A stretch of DNA of 64,000 nucleotides from Salinimonas profundi. GTDB lineage: Bacteria; Pseudomonadota; Gammaproteobacteria; Enterobacterales; Alteromonadaceae. Both the position numbers and the translations under genes were made by a program. The stretch spans positions 263,284 through 327,283 of the forward strand of contig NZ_JABBXD010000002.1 in NCBI RefSeq assembly GCF_014750655.1, read 5' to 3'. Shown in pieces: positions 37,625-48,056 of this stretch; the stretch's first letter is position 1; each line of letters opens with the position of its first letter. The notes below the pieces were generated by a model. The model did not search any database and was not told the origin of the DNA. It saw only the letters and a list, made by a program, of their open reading frames with translations.

Positions 37625-40492
37625 TTACGGTGTTAACTCGCGTTGGGTTTTCTGTTGCAACGACATTTCAATAACAGGAAACCCTAAGGTGAACAATTGT
37701 TCCAGAATTTTCTGCTTATCGCCAACAACAATTAACTGCATATCTTCAAGCACCAATTGCTCCTGTGCCAGCGCATTCAGCTCATCAGCACTGATGGTTT
37801 TAATAATTTCGAGCTGTTGCTGACGATAGTCATCAGGAAGATCGTACGCCTGCAACTGACTCAGGAAGCGCGCCTTACTTGATGGCGTTTCATACTTCAG
37901 TGCATCGCTCAATGTAAATGCATTGCGCATAAACGCAATTTCATCTTGCTGAATGCCTTGCTGTTTAAACGTTTTAATCTCACTGAGCATCTCATTAATT
38001 CCCTGCGCCGTGAACTCAGCGTTCAGGTCAGCAGAGGCCTCAAACCACCCCAGCGTTTTTCCGCCGATAAATCCTGTAGAGGCACCATAGGTATACCCTT
38101 TGTCCTCGCGAAGGTTCAGATTAACCCTGCTATTAAATGCGCCGCCAAGCGGAAAGTTCATCAGACGAGACTTAAAGTACGTGCCGGTCGCATCAAACTT
38201 TGGTCCGCGTTTTACAATATGCACCACAGACTGTACCGCACCCGGGTTATCTACAAGGTAAATGTGTGGTTTATCATAATCGGGGAACGTCTCAAAAGTA
38301 GGAATGGCATACTCTTCTTTCTGCCATTTCTTCATAAACGACATGGTTTCAACAAATGTTTCTTCGTTCAAATCGCTCACGACAACGGCATGGGCATGTG
38401 CCGGCGTATAGTACTGTTTGTAAAACGTCTTGATGTCATCCAGCGAGATATTCTCAATGGTGTTGAGCGTACCTTCCTCAGGTAAGCTTAACCGGCTGTC
38501 TTTGCCGAATAACACCCAATCCCTGGCCCGAGCAGCTAAAGAGGAGGGGTCTTTAAGTTGCTGCTGCATACTTTGCATGACTCTGGATTTCATGCGCTGG
38601 AAATCCTGAGGCAAAAAAGCAGGATGGAGCAGCTTTTCTTCCAGTAACGCCATTGTTTGTGACACGTTTTTAGTCAGAGAAGAAACCATAACTTGCGTAT
38701 AACGTCCCTGCGCTGAAAACTGAATGGAGCTACCCAGCTTTGCCAGTTCATTGGCGATGGCTTCGTTGGAATAGGTATCCGTCGACTCATTCATCATCAG
38801 GGCGGTGAGATAGGCGGTTCCTGCCTTCTCATCTGTATCAAGCAGCATCCCACCTTCCAGGCTGAGACTGAACGTCACTGTCGGTGTTTCGGTATTAGTT
38901 ACGCCCAGTAGTGAGATACCATTAGGTAATGTTCCTTCCCAGTATTCTGGCACTTCAACAATCGGCGTAGGTCCAGCCGGAGGTGGCGCAGAACGGTCAG
39001 TTGAATCGGAGACTTTTATCGGTTCTACATGCTCAGCCGGCTGGCGTTCTGGAATCTTGCGCGCAGGCAAAGTGAAATTCTGTTCTTTTACAGCAAGTTG
39101 AGCCTGTCCTTCTGGCACCACACTTAGCACAACGCCAGCACTGTTTTTAATGTACTTTCTATAAACGCGCATAACATCTGCCGCTGTTACCGCGTTATAG
39201 CGCTTAATATCTTCCTGCACTAAATCAGGCTTGTCGTAAAATGTTTCCCCTGCTGCCAGCTTGGAAACCTTTCCTGAGACACTTTGCAGGCCAAATACTG
39301 TTGATGATTCAATGGACGCTTTGACACGTTGTAAGTCGTCAGGTTTTACACCGCGTTGTTCAAACTCTTTAAGCGTCTGGCTTATGACGGTATTAAGTGC
39401 GGCAAGATCAGGGGTACTGGCCGGATTGGCTAGCGCTAATAACTGAAACTCACAGGCCAGCTCACGGCAGGGATGGTTAACCGCAGCCTGGACAGCCTGA
39501 CCAGATTTCACCAGGTTTTTATAAAGTAAAGAGGTTTTGCCTCCGCCCAGAATATCGGCCAGCACATCCAGAGGAGCCTCGTCCGGGTGCCTTGCATAGA
39601 CGGTGGGATAAGTGATTTGCAACAAAGGCAGATGGACGTTGTCCTCAAGCGTAATATAACGGTTTTGTTCCAGAGCAACCGGCTCCGGCTCAGCATCAGT
39701 GACTTCAGGACCCGCAGGAATCCCGCCGAAGTAGGTGTCGATCCAGGCTTTTGTTTTGGCAATATCAATGTCACCGCCAATAGTCAGAACAGCATTATTT
39801 GGTCCGTACCAGCGCTTGAAAAATGCTTTAAGATCATCAACATTGACGCGGTCAAGATCCTCCACATAGCCGATAGGCTGCCAGGAATAGGGGTGGCCCT
39901 GAGGGTATAATGCTTCAGCGGTACGCTCATTTCTCAAACCATAAGGCTGATTGTCCACGCGCTGCGCACGTTCGTTTTTCACTGTTTCACGCTGGTTTTC
40001 ACACTTCTCCTGATCGACAGCCTGCAGCAGAAAGCCCATTCGGTCCGATTCAAGCCAGAGTACTTTTTCCAGTTGATTGGCAGGCACGGTCTGATAGTAA
40101 TTTGTACGGTCACTACTGGTGGTACCATTCAGGTTGCCGCCAGACTCGGTAATGATTTTAAAATGCTGTTCATCAGCTACATTCTCAGAGCCCTGAAACA
40201 TCATGTGTTCAAAAAAGTGCGCAAAGCCTGATTTTCCAATATCTTCACGTGCTGACCCAACATGGTAGGTGACATCAACGTGTACCAGAGGATCAGATTT
40301 GTCCTGATGAAGAATTACCGTCAGGCCGTTGTCCAGCGTGTATTTTTGATAGTCAATCGCAAGCTTGTCTGCCTGTTGTGCAGCCACTGAACCGGTATCG
40401 GGAGCTTTAGACTGACCAGCCTGCTGACACCCGGTCAATGCACCGATTACTGCGCCAGTAATTATAATGGTGTTAATGATGCGTTTTTTCAT
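37625..40492 (-). CDS. M16-family zinc metallopeptidase, lipoprotein
   Basis: 955 aa from the ATG at 40492, which gives a lipoprotein signal (IGALTGC). Two M16 halves are present. The N-terminal half has the inverted zinc motif HFFEH, preceded by YTLDNGLTVILHQDKSDPLV, and a downstream Glu-rich stretch; the C-terminal half (about 500-955) starts at EGTLPNGISLLGV and lacks the motif. Such pitrilysin-like periplasmic peptidases degrade peptides. A basic plus Pro-rich linker joins the halves. It stands alone between gshA and the HPt gene. Confidence 0.93.
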   Translation of the reverse strand: MKKRIINTIIITGAVIGALTGCQQAGQSKAPDTGSVAAQQADKLAIDYQKYTLDNGLTVILHQDKSDPLVHVDVTYHVGSAREDIGKSGFAHFFEHMMFQGSENVADEQHFKIITESGGNLNGTTSSDRTNYYQTVPANQLEKVLWLESDRMGFLLQAVDQEKCENQRETVKNERAQRVDNQPYGLRNERTAEALYPQGHPYSWQPIGYVEDLDRVNVDDLKAFFKRWYGPNNAVLTIGGDIDIAKTKAWIDTYFGGIPAGPEVTDAEPEPVALEQNRYITLEDNVHLPLLQITYPTVYARHPDEAPLDVLADILGGGKTSLLYKNLVKSGQAVQAAVNHPCRELACEFQLLALANPASTPDLAALNTVISQTLKEFEQRGVKPDDLQRVKASIESSTVFGLQSVSGKVSKLAAGETFYDKPDLVQEDIKRYNAVTAADVMRVYRKYIKNSAGVVLSVVPEGQAQLAVKEQNFTLPARKIPERQPAEHVEPIKVSDSTDRSAPPPAGPTPIVEVPEYWEGTLPNGISLLGVTNTETPTVTFSLSLEGGMLLDTDEKAGTAYLTALMMNESTDTYSNEAIANELAKLGSSIQFSAQGRYTQVMVSSLTKNVSQTMALLEEKLLHPAFLPQDFQRMKSRVMQSMQQQLKDPSSLAARARDWVLFGKDSRLSLPEEGTLNTIENISLDDIKTFYKQYYTPAHAHAVVVSDLNEETFVETMSFMKKWQKEEYAIPTFETFPDYDKPHIYLVDNPGAVQSVVHIVKRGPKFDATGTYFKSRLMNFPLGGAFNSRVNLNLREDKGYTYGASTGFIGGKTLGWFEASADLNAEFTAQGINEMLSEIKTFKQQGIQQDEIAFMRNAFTLSDALKYETPSSKARFLSQLQAYDLPDDYRQQQLEIIKTISADELNALAQEQLVLEDMQLIVVGDKQKILEQLFTLGFPVIEMSLQQKTQRELTP

Positions 40493-40679
40493 CACGCCTT
40501 TTCCTTGTTGTAAACCTGACATTATCAGCGAGCGCCTTATGAGGTTCTTCTTGAATGTTTAACTGACTCAACAGACTAACAAAATTTGTAACAGATAACT
40601 TCTGTACTATCATCACAGGTTGTATCAATTTATGTAAGCTTCGCCTACAATTTACCGTCTAACCATCAGGGATTTTAAG

Positions 40680-41231
40680 ATGAACAACACGACGTCCGTT
40701 ATTGATCTTGCATTTGGAGTCTCACAGTTAAGCGGCAACCGGAATTTGTACGTTTCGTTGCTACAGAAGTTCGCTGCAGAATATCAGGATTTGCCAGTCA
40801 GGTTAGATCATGCGCTGGCTGAAAACCGTTGGCACGATGTCCGAACAATGGTTCATACCGTTAAAGGCGTAGCGGGCAATCTGGGATGCAATGCCCTGCA
40901 TGCAGAAGCCCGTGTCTACGAAGATGCAATCAGAGACAGTCATACGGTACCGGCTTCACACCATTCCTTTATCGATGTTTTGTCTGAAACCCTTCGTGCT
41001 ATTGATAAGCTGGCCAGTGATAGCGGTGAAACCCATACCGTTAATATATCGCAAGCCAGGCAGGACTTTCTCAATGCGCTTAATCATCATGAGTTCATCA
41101 GTGACGAGACGCTGACACAGTGGATGGATACCCTTGCCATGCCTGCAGACAAGCAATCAGCAATTCGTGAAGCCATTGATGAACTGGATTACGACATCGC
41201 AATTGCAATCGTCAAAGCCCACAGTGTCTGA
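40680..41231 (+). CDS. HPt-domain phosphotransfer protein
   Basis: 183 aa. An HPt four-helix bundle covers about residues 15-110, with the phosphoacceptor His59 in MVHTVKGVAGNLG. The last 70 residues (ISQARQDFLNALN..., IREAIDELDYDIAIAIV) match no family I recognise and may be a second helical unit. No sensor kinase or response regulator is adjacent, so it must work with a partner encoded elsewhere. The stop overlaps the start of the pseudouridine synthase by 8 bases. Confidence 0.85.
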   Translation: MNNTTSVIDLAFGVSQLSGNRNLYVSLLQKFAAEYQDLPVRLDHALAENRWHDVRTMVHTVKGVAGNLGCNALHAEARVYEDAIRDSHTVPASHHSFIDVLSETLRAIDKLASDSGETHTVNISQARQDFLNALNHHEFISDETLTQWMDTLAMPADKQSAIREAIDELDYDIAIAIVKAHSV

Positions 41232-41919
41232 CATACCTGTTCTCTTTTCCCACCCTGACTTTTACATTGTTGCCAAGCCCGTTGGCGTGACAATGCACGA
41301 TGCACAGCATGGCATTGTTACGCTGTTGCGAAATCAGTTGCAAGAATCAGCATTATACCTTTGTCACCGGTTGGATGATGGTACTTCAGGCTGTTTGCTG
41401 CTAGCCAGAAATCAGCGTGCTGCGGCGGCGCTTTCTGAGCTATTTGCCACCCAACAAATTCAGAAATTTTATATTGCACTGGCGCAAGGTAAACCCAAAA
41501 AAAAGCAAGGCACTGTGAAAGGTGACATGATAAATCGCCGCCGAGGCCAGCACATACTGACAAAAACCTGTGACAACCCGGCCATTACGCAGTTTTTCAG
41601 CCACAGCATCGCGCCTGGCCTGCGTGGCTATATTGTTCGTCCGCTTACCGGGAAAACTCACCAGATAAGAGTGGCGCTGAAAAGCGTTGGTGCTCCCATT
41701 CTCGGCGATACCTTGTATGGAAAAGATAGCGCAGACAGGTTATATTTGCATGCTCTGCGAATTTGTTTTACTTATCAGGGCGCGACGTACTCAGTCAGCT
41801 GCCCTGTTAGCGCAGGGCAGGCATTTCTGTCGCAAGCTGGCCAACAATGGTTACGCACACTCAGTGAGCCTGAATATCTTCCATGGCCTAATGTAAAAGG
41901 CAAAGCTGGCGTCAACTAG
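41224..41919 (+). CDS. RluA-family pseudouridine synthase
   Basis: 231 aa from a GTG at 41224 that overlaps the end of the HPt gene by 8 bases; an ATG at 41134 would overlap by 98 bases and adds a non-conserved tail. The catalytic Asp51 lies in CHRLDDGTSGCLLLARN. VRPLTGKTHQIRVAL and GDTLYGK complete the RluA/TIGR01621 profile. It has no S4 domain. It converts a uridine in rRNA or tRNA; the position modified is unknown. Confidence 0.9.
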   Translation: MSDIPVLFSHPDFYIVAKPVGVTMHDAQHGIVTLLRNQLQESALYLCHRLDDGTSGCLLLARNQRAAAALSELFATQQIQKFYIALAQGKPKKKQGTVKGDMINRRRGQHILTKTCDNPAITQFFSHSIAPGLRGYIVRPLTGKTHQIRVALKSVGAPILGDTLYGKDSADRLYLHALRICFTYQGATYSVSCPVSAGQAFLSQAGQQWLRTLSEPEYLPWPNVKGKAGVN

Positions 41920-41927
41920 GATACTTC

Positions 41928-42851
41928 ATGGCTAACCCCATACGCGGTCAGGTACACATTGTAGGAAGCGGAGCCATTGGCTCTTTGATTGCCGCAGGTG
42001 CTCAGCGCAATAATATTGCTTATAGCCTCGCGCCACGCAGTCCCGAAAAGCTTACTCAGCGTATTACCTCATACAGCAACCAGTCCCGCTGGTTATCTGC
42101 CAACCTTGCCAATAAAGACAGCCTGGGCCCCGACGATCTGCTGATTCTCCCGCTAAAAGTGTATCAACTTGAGGCAGCAGCGCGTCAATGGCAGGACAGA
42201 CTCGACGAGTCGACACCTATTCTGCTTCTGCATAATGGCATGGGCGGGCTGGAGGCAGTCAGGCGAGTACTTCCCGAACATGCTATCTATATTGCAACAA
42301 CCAGTCACGGCGTATTGAAAACAAGTCGTCACGAAGTCAGGCACACAGGGTTCGGTCGGACTATCTTTGGCGAGGCGCCGGATAATCAGGCGATAGACGA
42401 TGAGCAGTTAGAACGGGTTTTTGAGACGGTGAGTCGTTGTTTACAGCCGGTGACATGGCATAAAAATATCATGGAAGCACTCTGGTTTAAGCTGGCCATA
42501 AACGCCGTCATCAACCCATTGACAGCGCTGCACGACATTCCAAACGGCGACTTGTCAGACAGCCGGTTTGCCGGCCATATTAATGATATCTCCCAGGAAA
42601 CAGCCACGGTGATGCAGGCTGAAGGGTTTCGCTGCTCAGTCCAGGATCTGGTTGGCCAGGTCATGCAAGTTATTCGCGCAACATCACAGAATTACTCCAG
42701 CATGCATCAGGATGTCAAACATCGAAGGCCCACTGAAATTGATGCCATCAATGGGTATATTGTGCAGTCTGCGCAAAAAAAAGGCATTGATGTCCCCATC
42801 AATGCCTTTTTGTACAAAAAAATTAAAGCTCTGGAATCGACTTATTCCTGA
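41928..42851 (+). CDS. panE: 2-dehydropantoate 2-reductase (ketopantoate reductase)
   Basis: 307 aa. The nucleotide-binding GSGAIGS loop is near residues 13-19. The [18 protein letters not shown] and [17 protein letters not shown] blocks hold the catalytic Lys and Asn, and the C-terminal [11 protein letters not shown] and GIDVPIN segments are family hallmarks. It makes pantoate for coenzyme A with NADPH. It is 8 bases after the pseudouridine synthase gene. Its last 10 bases overlap the convergent lysS, and a terminator hairpin is built into its 3' coding region. Confidence 0.94.
   Translation: MANPIRGQVHIVGSGAIGSLIAAGAQRNNIAYSLAPRSPEKLTQRITSYSNQSRWLSANLANKDSLGPDDLLILPLKVYQLEAAARQWQDRLDESTPILLLHNGMGGLEAVRRVLPEHAIYIATTSHGVLKTSRHEVRHTGFGRTIFGEAPDNQAIDDEQLERVFETVSRCLQPVTWHKNIMEALWFKLAINAVINPLTALHDIPNGDLSDSRFAGHINDISQETATVMQAEGFRCSVQDLVGQVMQVIRATSQNYSSMHQDVKHRRPTEIDAINGYIVQSAQKKGIDVPINAFLYKKIKALESTYS
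42783..42811. terminator. Bidirectional intrinsic terminator inside the 3' end of panE
   Basis: GGCATTGATG / CATCAATGCC, a perfect 10-bp stem with a 4-base loop TCCC, is flanked by A8 on the left and T5 on the right. For lysS (stop at 42842) it is a normal terminator 36 bases downstream with a U8 tract. It encodes [10 protein letters not shown] of PanE and lies 40 bases before the panE stop. Confidence 0.85.
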
Positions 42852-44383
42852 CCTTCAGGACGCATATGTGGAAACAGTATAACGTCTTTAATGGTTGGGC
42901 TGTCAGTGAACAGCATCGTTAGGCGATCAATACCAATACCCTGCCCCGCTGTCGGCGGCAACCCATGTTCAAGCGCACGGATGTAGTCTTCATCGAAGTG
43001 CATGGCTTCATCGTCACCGGCATCTTTTTCTTCAACCTGTTTGCGGAAGCGTTCAGCCTGGTCTTCAGAGTCATTAAGCTCGCTAAAACCATTGGCGATC
43101 TCACGCCCGCCTACGAAGAACTCAAACCGATCCGTGATAAACGGATTATCATCGTTACGGCGCGCCAGTGGTGAAACTTCCCACGGGTATTCAGTGATAA
43201 AAGTTGGCTGTTCCAGCTTTTCCTCTGCGGTCGCTTCAAATATCTCACAAAGATATTTACCGGCGCCCCAGATACCATCGACTTCAGGCTCTTTAATATG
43301 CAGCGCTTTCGCCATGGCTTTAAGCTCGTCCAGATGTGACTCAGGATCACGAATGGCGGCCTCGTTGGCTTCTGGCCAGTATTTCAGAATGGCATCACCC
43401 ATGCTTAACCGATCGAACGGCTTACCAAAGTTATAATGCTTCTCTTCAATGACATTGCCTTCTGTATCACGAACGGTGTTAACAACTTCTGCAGAACCAA
43501 GAATGTCATTGGCCAACGTGCGAAGCATGTCCTCGGTTAAGTCCATCAGGTCGTGGTAGTCAGCATAGGCCTGATAAAATTCCAGCATGGTGAATTCGGG
43601 GTTGTGGCGCGTTGACAGCCCTTCATTACGGAAGTTGCGATTAATTTCAAATACCCGCTCAATCCCGCCAACCACTAAACGCTTAAGATATAGCTCCGGC
43701 GCGATCCGCAGATACATATCAATATCCATCGCATTATGATGCGTCACAAACGGTTTCGCCGTGGCACCACCGGGAATCACCTGCAGCATCGGCGTCTCAA
43801 CTTCGATAAACTTACGTTGCGTCAGATAGTTGCGGATACCATTGATTAGCTCACTGCGGATTCGAAATGTGTCGCGCGTTTTGTCGCTAGTAATCAGATC
43901 AACATAACGCTGACGGTATTTTGTTTCCTGGTCGCTGAGTCCATGGAATTTCTCTGGCAAGGGACGTAATGCCTTGGTCAGCAATTCGTATTCTGCCATA
44001 TCAACGTACAGATCGCCTTTGCCGGACATTTGCAGCGTACCGGCAACACCAATAATGTCACCAATATCTAAACTGCCATATCTTGCCTTGATGTCCTTTT
44101 GTGTATCCTTTGCTGCGTAAGCCTGAATGCGGCCTGTCATATCCTGCAGCAATAGAAACGGTCCACGCTTGGCCATTATCCGGCCGGCGATGCTGACATG
44201 ATTGCCTTGCTCTGCCAGGGTTTCTTTATCCAGATCCCCATAAGCACGTTGCAGTTCGTCGGCGTAATTCTCGCGGCGAAAGCTGTTGGGAAACCCGTTC
44301 GCACGACAATTTTCACGGATTGCGCTCAATTTTGCCCGGCGCTCGGCAATTAACTTGTTTTCGTCTTGCTGTTGACTGGTCAT
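42842..44383 (-). CDS. lysS: Lysyl-tRNA synthetase, class II
   Basis: 513 aa. It has an N-terminal OB-fold anticodon domain (about 60-150) and a class II core. Motif 2 is [19 protein letters not shown] and motif 3 is [15 protein letters not shown]. It charges tRNA-Lys. It lies 18 bases downstream of prfB in the classic prfB-lysS operon. Confidence 0.98.
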   Translation of the reverse strand: MTSQQQDENKLIAERRAKLSAIRENCRANGFPNSFRRENYADELQRAYGDLDKETLAEQGNHVSIAGRIMAKRGPFLLLQDMTGRIQAYAAKDTQKDIKARYGSLDIGDIIGVAGTLQMSGKGDLYVDMAEYELLTKALRPLPEKFHGLSDQETKYRQRYVDLITSDKTRDTFRIRSELINGIRNYLTQRKFIEVETPMLQVIPGGATAKPFVTHHNAMDIDMYLRIAPELYLKRLVVGGIERVFEINRNFRNEGLSTRHNPEFTMLEFYQAYADYHDLMDLTEDMLRTLANDILGSAEVVNTVRDTEGNVIEEKHYNFGKPFDRLSMGDAILKYWPEANEAAIRDPESHLDELKAMAKALHIKEPEVDGIWGAGKYLCEIFEATAEEKLEQPTFITEYPWEVSPLARRNDDNPFITDRFEFFVGGREIANGFSELNDSEDQAERFRKQVEEKDAGDDEAMHFDEDYIRALEHGLPPTAGQGIGIDRLTMLFTDSPTIKDVILFPHMRPEGQE

Positions 44384-44401
44384 AACCTAATCACTTTATC
44401 G

Positions 44402-45500
44402 TCAGAGGCCAGATTTGAGGCTGGCTTCTATAAATTTATCTAAATCACCGTCGAGAACGGCCTGCGTATTACGGTTTTCAATCCCGGTGCGTAAGTCTTT
44501 AATGCGCGAGTCATCCAGCACATAAGAGCGAATTTGACTGCCCCACCCGATATCGGATTTGTTGTCTTCCATCGCCTGTTTCTCAGCATTCTGTTTTTGC
44601 AGCTCAAACTCATACAATTTGGCCTTAAGCTGCTTCATCGCCTGATCTTTGTTTTTGTGCTGAGAACGGTCGTTCTGACACTGAACAACAATGCCGCTGG
44701 GTTCGTGCGTGATGCGCACAGCGGAGTCCGTTCTGTTAACGTGTTGTCCACCAGCCCCTGAAGCCCGGTATGTATCAATCCGCAGATCCGATGGATTAAT
44801 ATCAATTTCGATATCATCATCAATTTCAGGATAAACAAAGGCTGAAGAAAATGATGTATGCCGACGGTTACCAGAATCGAAAGGCGATTTTCTCACCAAG
44901 CGGTGTACCCCGGTCTCGGTGCGTAGCCAGCCAAATGCGTACTCACCCTGAAAACGGATAGTGGCACTTTTGATACCTGCTACATCACCTTCTGACAACT
45001 CGATGATTTCACTTTTGAAACCGTGTGCCTCGCCCCAGCGAAGGTACATTCTAAGGAGCATATTGGCCCAGTCCTGCGCTTCGGTGCCGCCAGACCCCGC
45101 TTGCAAATCGACATAGCAGTCAGCCGCATCATTTGGCTTGGAAAACATGCGCCGAAACTCAAGCTTTTCAAGCTGTTGCTGCAGGCCTTCTATTTCGCTT
45201 TTAGATTCCTCAAAGGTTTCCTCGTCCTCGGCTTCGACAGCCAGCTCAAGTAAACCCTCAACATCCTCAGCACCTTGTTCCAGCGCCTGAATGGTTTCGA
45301 CCACCTGCTCTAAGGCAACCTTTTCTTTACCCAGACCTTGCGCATAGTCAGGGTCATTCCAGACATCGGGATTTTCAAGTTCCCGGTTAACTTCTTCTAA
45401 ACGCTCTGACTTTGCATCAAAGTCAAAGATACCCCCTAAGTGCCTCAGTACGGGCCCGGATATCGGAGATGGCGTTCTGTACAGGATTGATTTCGAACAT
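44402..45500 (-). CDS. prfB: Peptide chain release factor 2 with programmed +1 frameshift
   Basis: About 365 aa when the frameshift is read. The start is ATG at 45500 ([14 protein letters not shown]). After 25 codons the zero frame hits UGA at 45425-45423; +1 slippage continues with [14 protein letters not shown]2 features are visible in the main frame: the anticodon-like SPF tripeptide ([12 protein letters not shown]) and the catalytic GGQ ([13 protein letters not shown]). It terminates translation at UGA and UAA. A conceptual frame without the shift gives only the 300-residue C-terminal part. Confidence 0.97.
45423..45437 (-). promoter_or_regulatory. prfB autoregulatory frameshift site
   Basis: On the minus strand AGG GGG TAT CTT TGA C is identical in its core to the Escherichia coli element: an internal Shine-Dalgarno-like AGGGGG, a slippery CUU and an in-frame UGA read poorly when RF2 is scarce. 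Confidence 0.96.
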
Positions 45501-45623
45501 GATCCGCTTTCGCTTGATTAATAAGACCGCGAATAGTATCGAAAATATGGCTTTTTTAATAGCCGTCACAAAGAAGAAATTGGTCTTTACACCAACTCGC
45601 GGGAATAACAGGGCAGGTATGAG

Positions 45624-45649
45624 CGGGCAGTGATGGCTATTACTGCCCG
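45624..45649 (-). terminator. Hairpin downstream of the FMN reductase gene
   Basis: CGGGCAGT / ACTGCCCG, 8 bp with a 10-base loop, ends 10 bases past the stop of the minus-strand gene at 45659. No U-tract follows, so its strength is uncertain. Confidence 0.45.
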
Positions 45650-45658
45650 AATGAAGCG

Positions 45659-46231
45659 TTACTGCGACACCTTCTGGCACAACAAAGCGGTATCTCTGCC
45701 CAGCCCTTTAAGCTGTTTGATGGTTTTCTCATCACTGATAGCGTGATTGCCATCCAACAGGCCACTGACTTTTGCAATCGCTTTTTGGTTAGGCGCAACA
45801 ATGACGCCCATGTTCTCCAGCAGCATTCTCAGCACAACAAGCACACGCATGCCACCCAGCCCACCTGCAGATGCAGCCATGATTCCGGCAACTTTGCCTT
45901 TATAAGCCTGCATCACTTTTTCATCACCGGCCTTTCGGGATGCCCAGTCCAGTGCATTTTTCAGCAGTGCCGGATAACTACTGTTGTATTCCGGCGATGC
46001 GATTAAAAAGCCATCGTGATTTATCAGCAGCTCCTTAAACGCCTGTGCCCGTTCCGGAATACCATTTGCTGACTCTTCGTCTTCGTTAAAAATTGGCATC
46101 GCGTAATCTTCCAGACTGATCACGGTGACTTCAGCCCCCGCTTCTCTGGCACCTTCAACCGCTACATCCAGAATAGCCTGATTGTATGAATTGCGGCGGA
46201 TACTGCCGGCAAACGCAAGTAGTTGTGGCAT
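45659..46231 (-). CDS. NADPH-dependent FMN reductase family protein
   Basis: 190 aa flavodoxin-like quinone/FMN reductase. The phosphate-binding loop is FAGSIRRNSYNQAIL at residues 7-21, and the active-site block is SPEYNSSYPALLKNALDW. SAGGLGGMRVL closes the flavin pocket. Members reduce FMN, quinones or chromate with NADPH; the physiological substrate is not evident. It has an AAGGAG site with good spacing. It is separated from argS by that gene's terminator. Confidence 0.92.
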   Translation of the reverse strand: MPQLLAFAGSIRRNSYNQAILDVAVEGAREAGAEVTVISLEDYAMPIFNEDEESANGIPERAQAFKELLINHDGFLIASPEYNSSYPALLKNALDWASRKAGDEKVMQAYKGKVAGIMAASAGGLGGMRVLVVLRMLLENMGVIVAPNQKAIAKVSGLLDGNHAISDEKTIKQLKGLGRDTALLCQKVSQ

Positions 46232-46249
46232 AACGACTCCTTAAAAAAC

Positions 46250-46273
46250 AAAAGGCTGTTTTCACAGCCTTTT
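46250..46273 (-). terminator. Intrinsic terminator of argS
   Basis: On the minus strand AAAAGGCTGT-GAAA-ACAGCCTTTT is followed by GTTTTTT, 39 bases after the argS stop. A strong tetraloop hairpin with a U-tract. Confidence 0.9.
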
Positions 46274-46311
46274 TATCGATAATACGGGAAATTCCCCACG
46301 CTTTTTACAGT

Positions 46312-48045
46312 TTACATTTTTTCGAGCGTTTCGATACCCAACAGGGATAAACCTAACGACATTGTATTGGAAACCAACGCTGCCAGTGCTAACCGGCTAT
46401 GACGCACTGCAACCGGTGTATCCTCACGTAGAATCGGGCACGCTTCGTAGAAGCTCATGAACGCAGAAGCAAGGTCATACAGATAGCTGCACAATACGTG
46501 CGGCGTAGCATCACGGGCGACCACATTGATGGTTTCTTCAAACTGCATCAACTGAACGGCCAGCGCATGCTCCTGCTTTTCGTTAATTTTGATATCTACG
46601 GGTAGATCTGCCACAGAAATACCGGACTTTCTGAAAATACTTTGCACACGTGTGAACGCGTATTGCAAATAAGGAGCAGTATTGCCTTCAAAGCTTAGCA
46701 TAGTGTCCCAATTGAAGACGTAGTCAGTGGTGCGGTTCTTACTTAAATCCGCATATTTCACCGCGCCGATGCCCACCTTACGAGCAACGTCATCCAGCTC
46801 TTCAGCGCTCAGATCAGAATCACGTTTACCAATCAGGTCACGCGCCCGGGTAACCGCTTCATCCAGCAGGTCCACCAGTTTTACAGTGCCGCCCGAACGG
46901 GTTTTAAACGGCTTGCCATCGCTACCCAGCATCATCCCGAACGGACAATGTTCATAGCTTTGCTCTGGTTTCATGAATCCAGCTTTACGACCCACAATTT
47001 CAGTTTGCTTAAAGTGATAGGCCTGGCGGGCATCAGTCAGTATTAACGTTCTGTCGGCGTTCAGTTTCCCTGAGCGATATCGCATAGCGGCCAAATCAGT
47101 GGTCGCATACAAGTAGCCGCCACCAGACTTCTGTACGATAAATACGGCGGGCTTACCCTCTTTATCAGCAAGCTCTGGTAAGAACACAACCTGAGCGCCC
47201 TGATCTTCCACAGCAATACCCTGCGCCTTTAAATCAGCCACAACGTTGGCCAGGTCATCGTTATAGGCAGACTCGCCCATGACATCTTTGCGGGTCAGAC
47301 TGACATTGAGCTTTTCATACACTTCTTCACTGTGCTGAATGGAGATGTCGATAAACCGTTCCCATAGCGCCAGACAGGACTCGTCGCCGCCCTGCAGCTT
47401 CACCACAAATTCACGGGCGCGGTCAGCAAAGCCTTCTTCTTCGTCAAAGCGCACCTTTGCTTCACGATAAAAGTCTTCCAAATCCGACAAGGCGGTTTCA
47501 GCCATATAGTTGGCTTCTAATTTGTCGTTAAAGTGGGCCAGCAACATACCAAACTGCGTCCCCCAGTCACCCATGTGATTCTGACGAATAACGTTGTGAC
47601 CCAAAAACTCAAGCAGCTTCACCACGCTATCACCGATGATGGTGGTGCGCAGGTGACCAACGTGCATTTCTTTCGCCAGATTTGGTGAAGAATAATCAAC
47701 GACCACATTCTGCTGGCTTTGCTTGGCAATACCCAGACGCGGGTCGTGTAACGCCAGCTCACACTGATTGGCCAGCCATGCATCGTTCAAATGGATGTTG
47801 ATGAAGCCGGGACCTGCAATCTCCAGCTTATGCGCTACATCATCCAGCTTGACCTGCTCTACAATTTTTTCAGCAATATCCCGTGGCTTCTGCTTAAGCT
47901 GCTTTGCCAGTGCCATGGCACCATTGAACTGATATTCGCCAAACTCAGGCCGAGCACTTCGGGCAATAGGTACAGGCGCATTTTCAACACCCATTTCATC
48001 AAGCGCCTGGGTAAAACGGCTAACTAATAATGCGTATATATTCAT
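46312..48045 (-). CDS. argS: Arginyl-tRNA synthetase
   Basis: 577 aa class I synthetase. The HIGH-type motif is [11 protein letters not shown] in the SSPNLAKEM context, and the DALR anticodon-binding domain is at the C terminus. It charges tRNA-Arg. It follows prfC by 11 bases on the minus strand, so the two translation genes are probably co-transcribed. Confidence 0.98.
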   Translation of the reverse strand: MNIYALLVSRFTQALDEMGVENAPVPIARSARPEFGEYQFNGAMALAKQLKQKPRDIAEKIVEQVKLDDVAHKLEIAGPGFINIHLNDAWLANQCELALHDPRLGIAKQSQQNVVVDYSSPNLAKEMHVGHLRTTIIGDSVVKLLEFLGHNVIRQNHMGDWGTQFGMLLAHFNDKLEANYMAETALSDLEDFYREAKVRFDEEEGFADRAREFVVKLQGGDESCLALWERFIDISIQHSEEVYEKLNVSLTRKDVMGESAYNDDLANVVADLKAQGIAVEDQGAQVVFLPELADKEGKPAVFIVQKSGGGYLYATTDLAAMRYRSGKLNADRTLILTDARQAYHFKQTEIVGRKAGFMKPEQSYEHCPFGMMLGSDGKPFKTRSGGTVKLVDLLDEAVTRARDLIGKRDSDLSAEELDDVARKVGIGAVKYADLSKNRTTDYVFNWDTMLSFEGNTAPYLQYAFTRVQSIFRKSGISVADLPVDIKINEKQEHALAVQLMQFEETINVVARDATPHVLCSYLYDLASAFMSFYEACPILREDTPVAVRHSRLALAALVSNTMSLGLSLLGIETLEKM

Positions 48046-48056
48046 AGGTTAAATCT

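Noticed and set aside
42652-42882. Many overlapping short open frames inside real genes, for example this one in panE
   Set aside because: They lie in alternative frames of strongly conserved genes, with no ribosome-binding site or recognisable protein features.
45423-45680. 85-codon minus-strand open frame at the 5' end of prfB
   Set aside because: It covers the zero-frame N terminus of RF2 up to the UGA plus unrelated upstream codons; the real gene starts at 45500 and uses the programmed frameshift.
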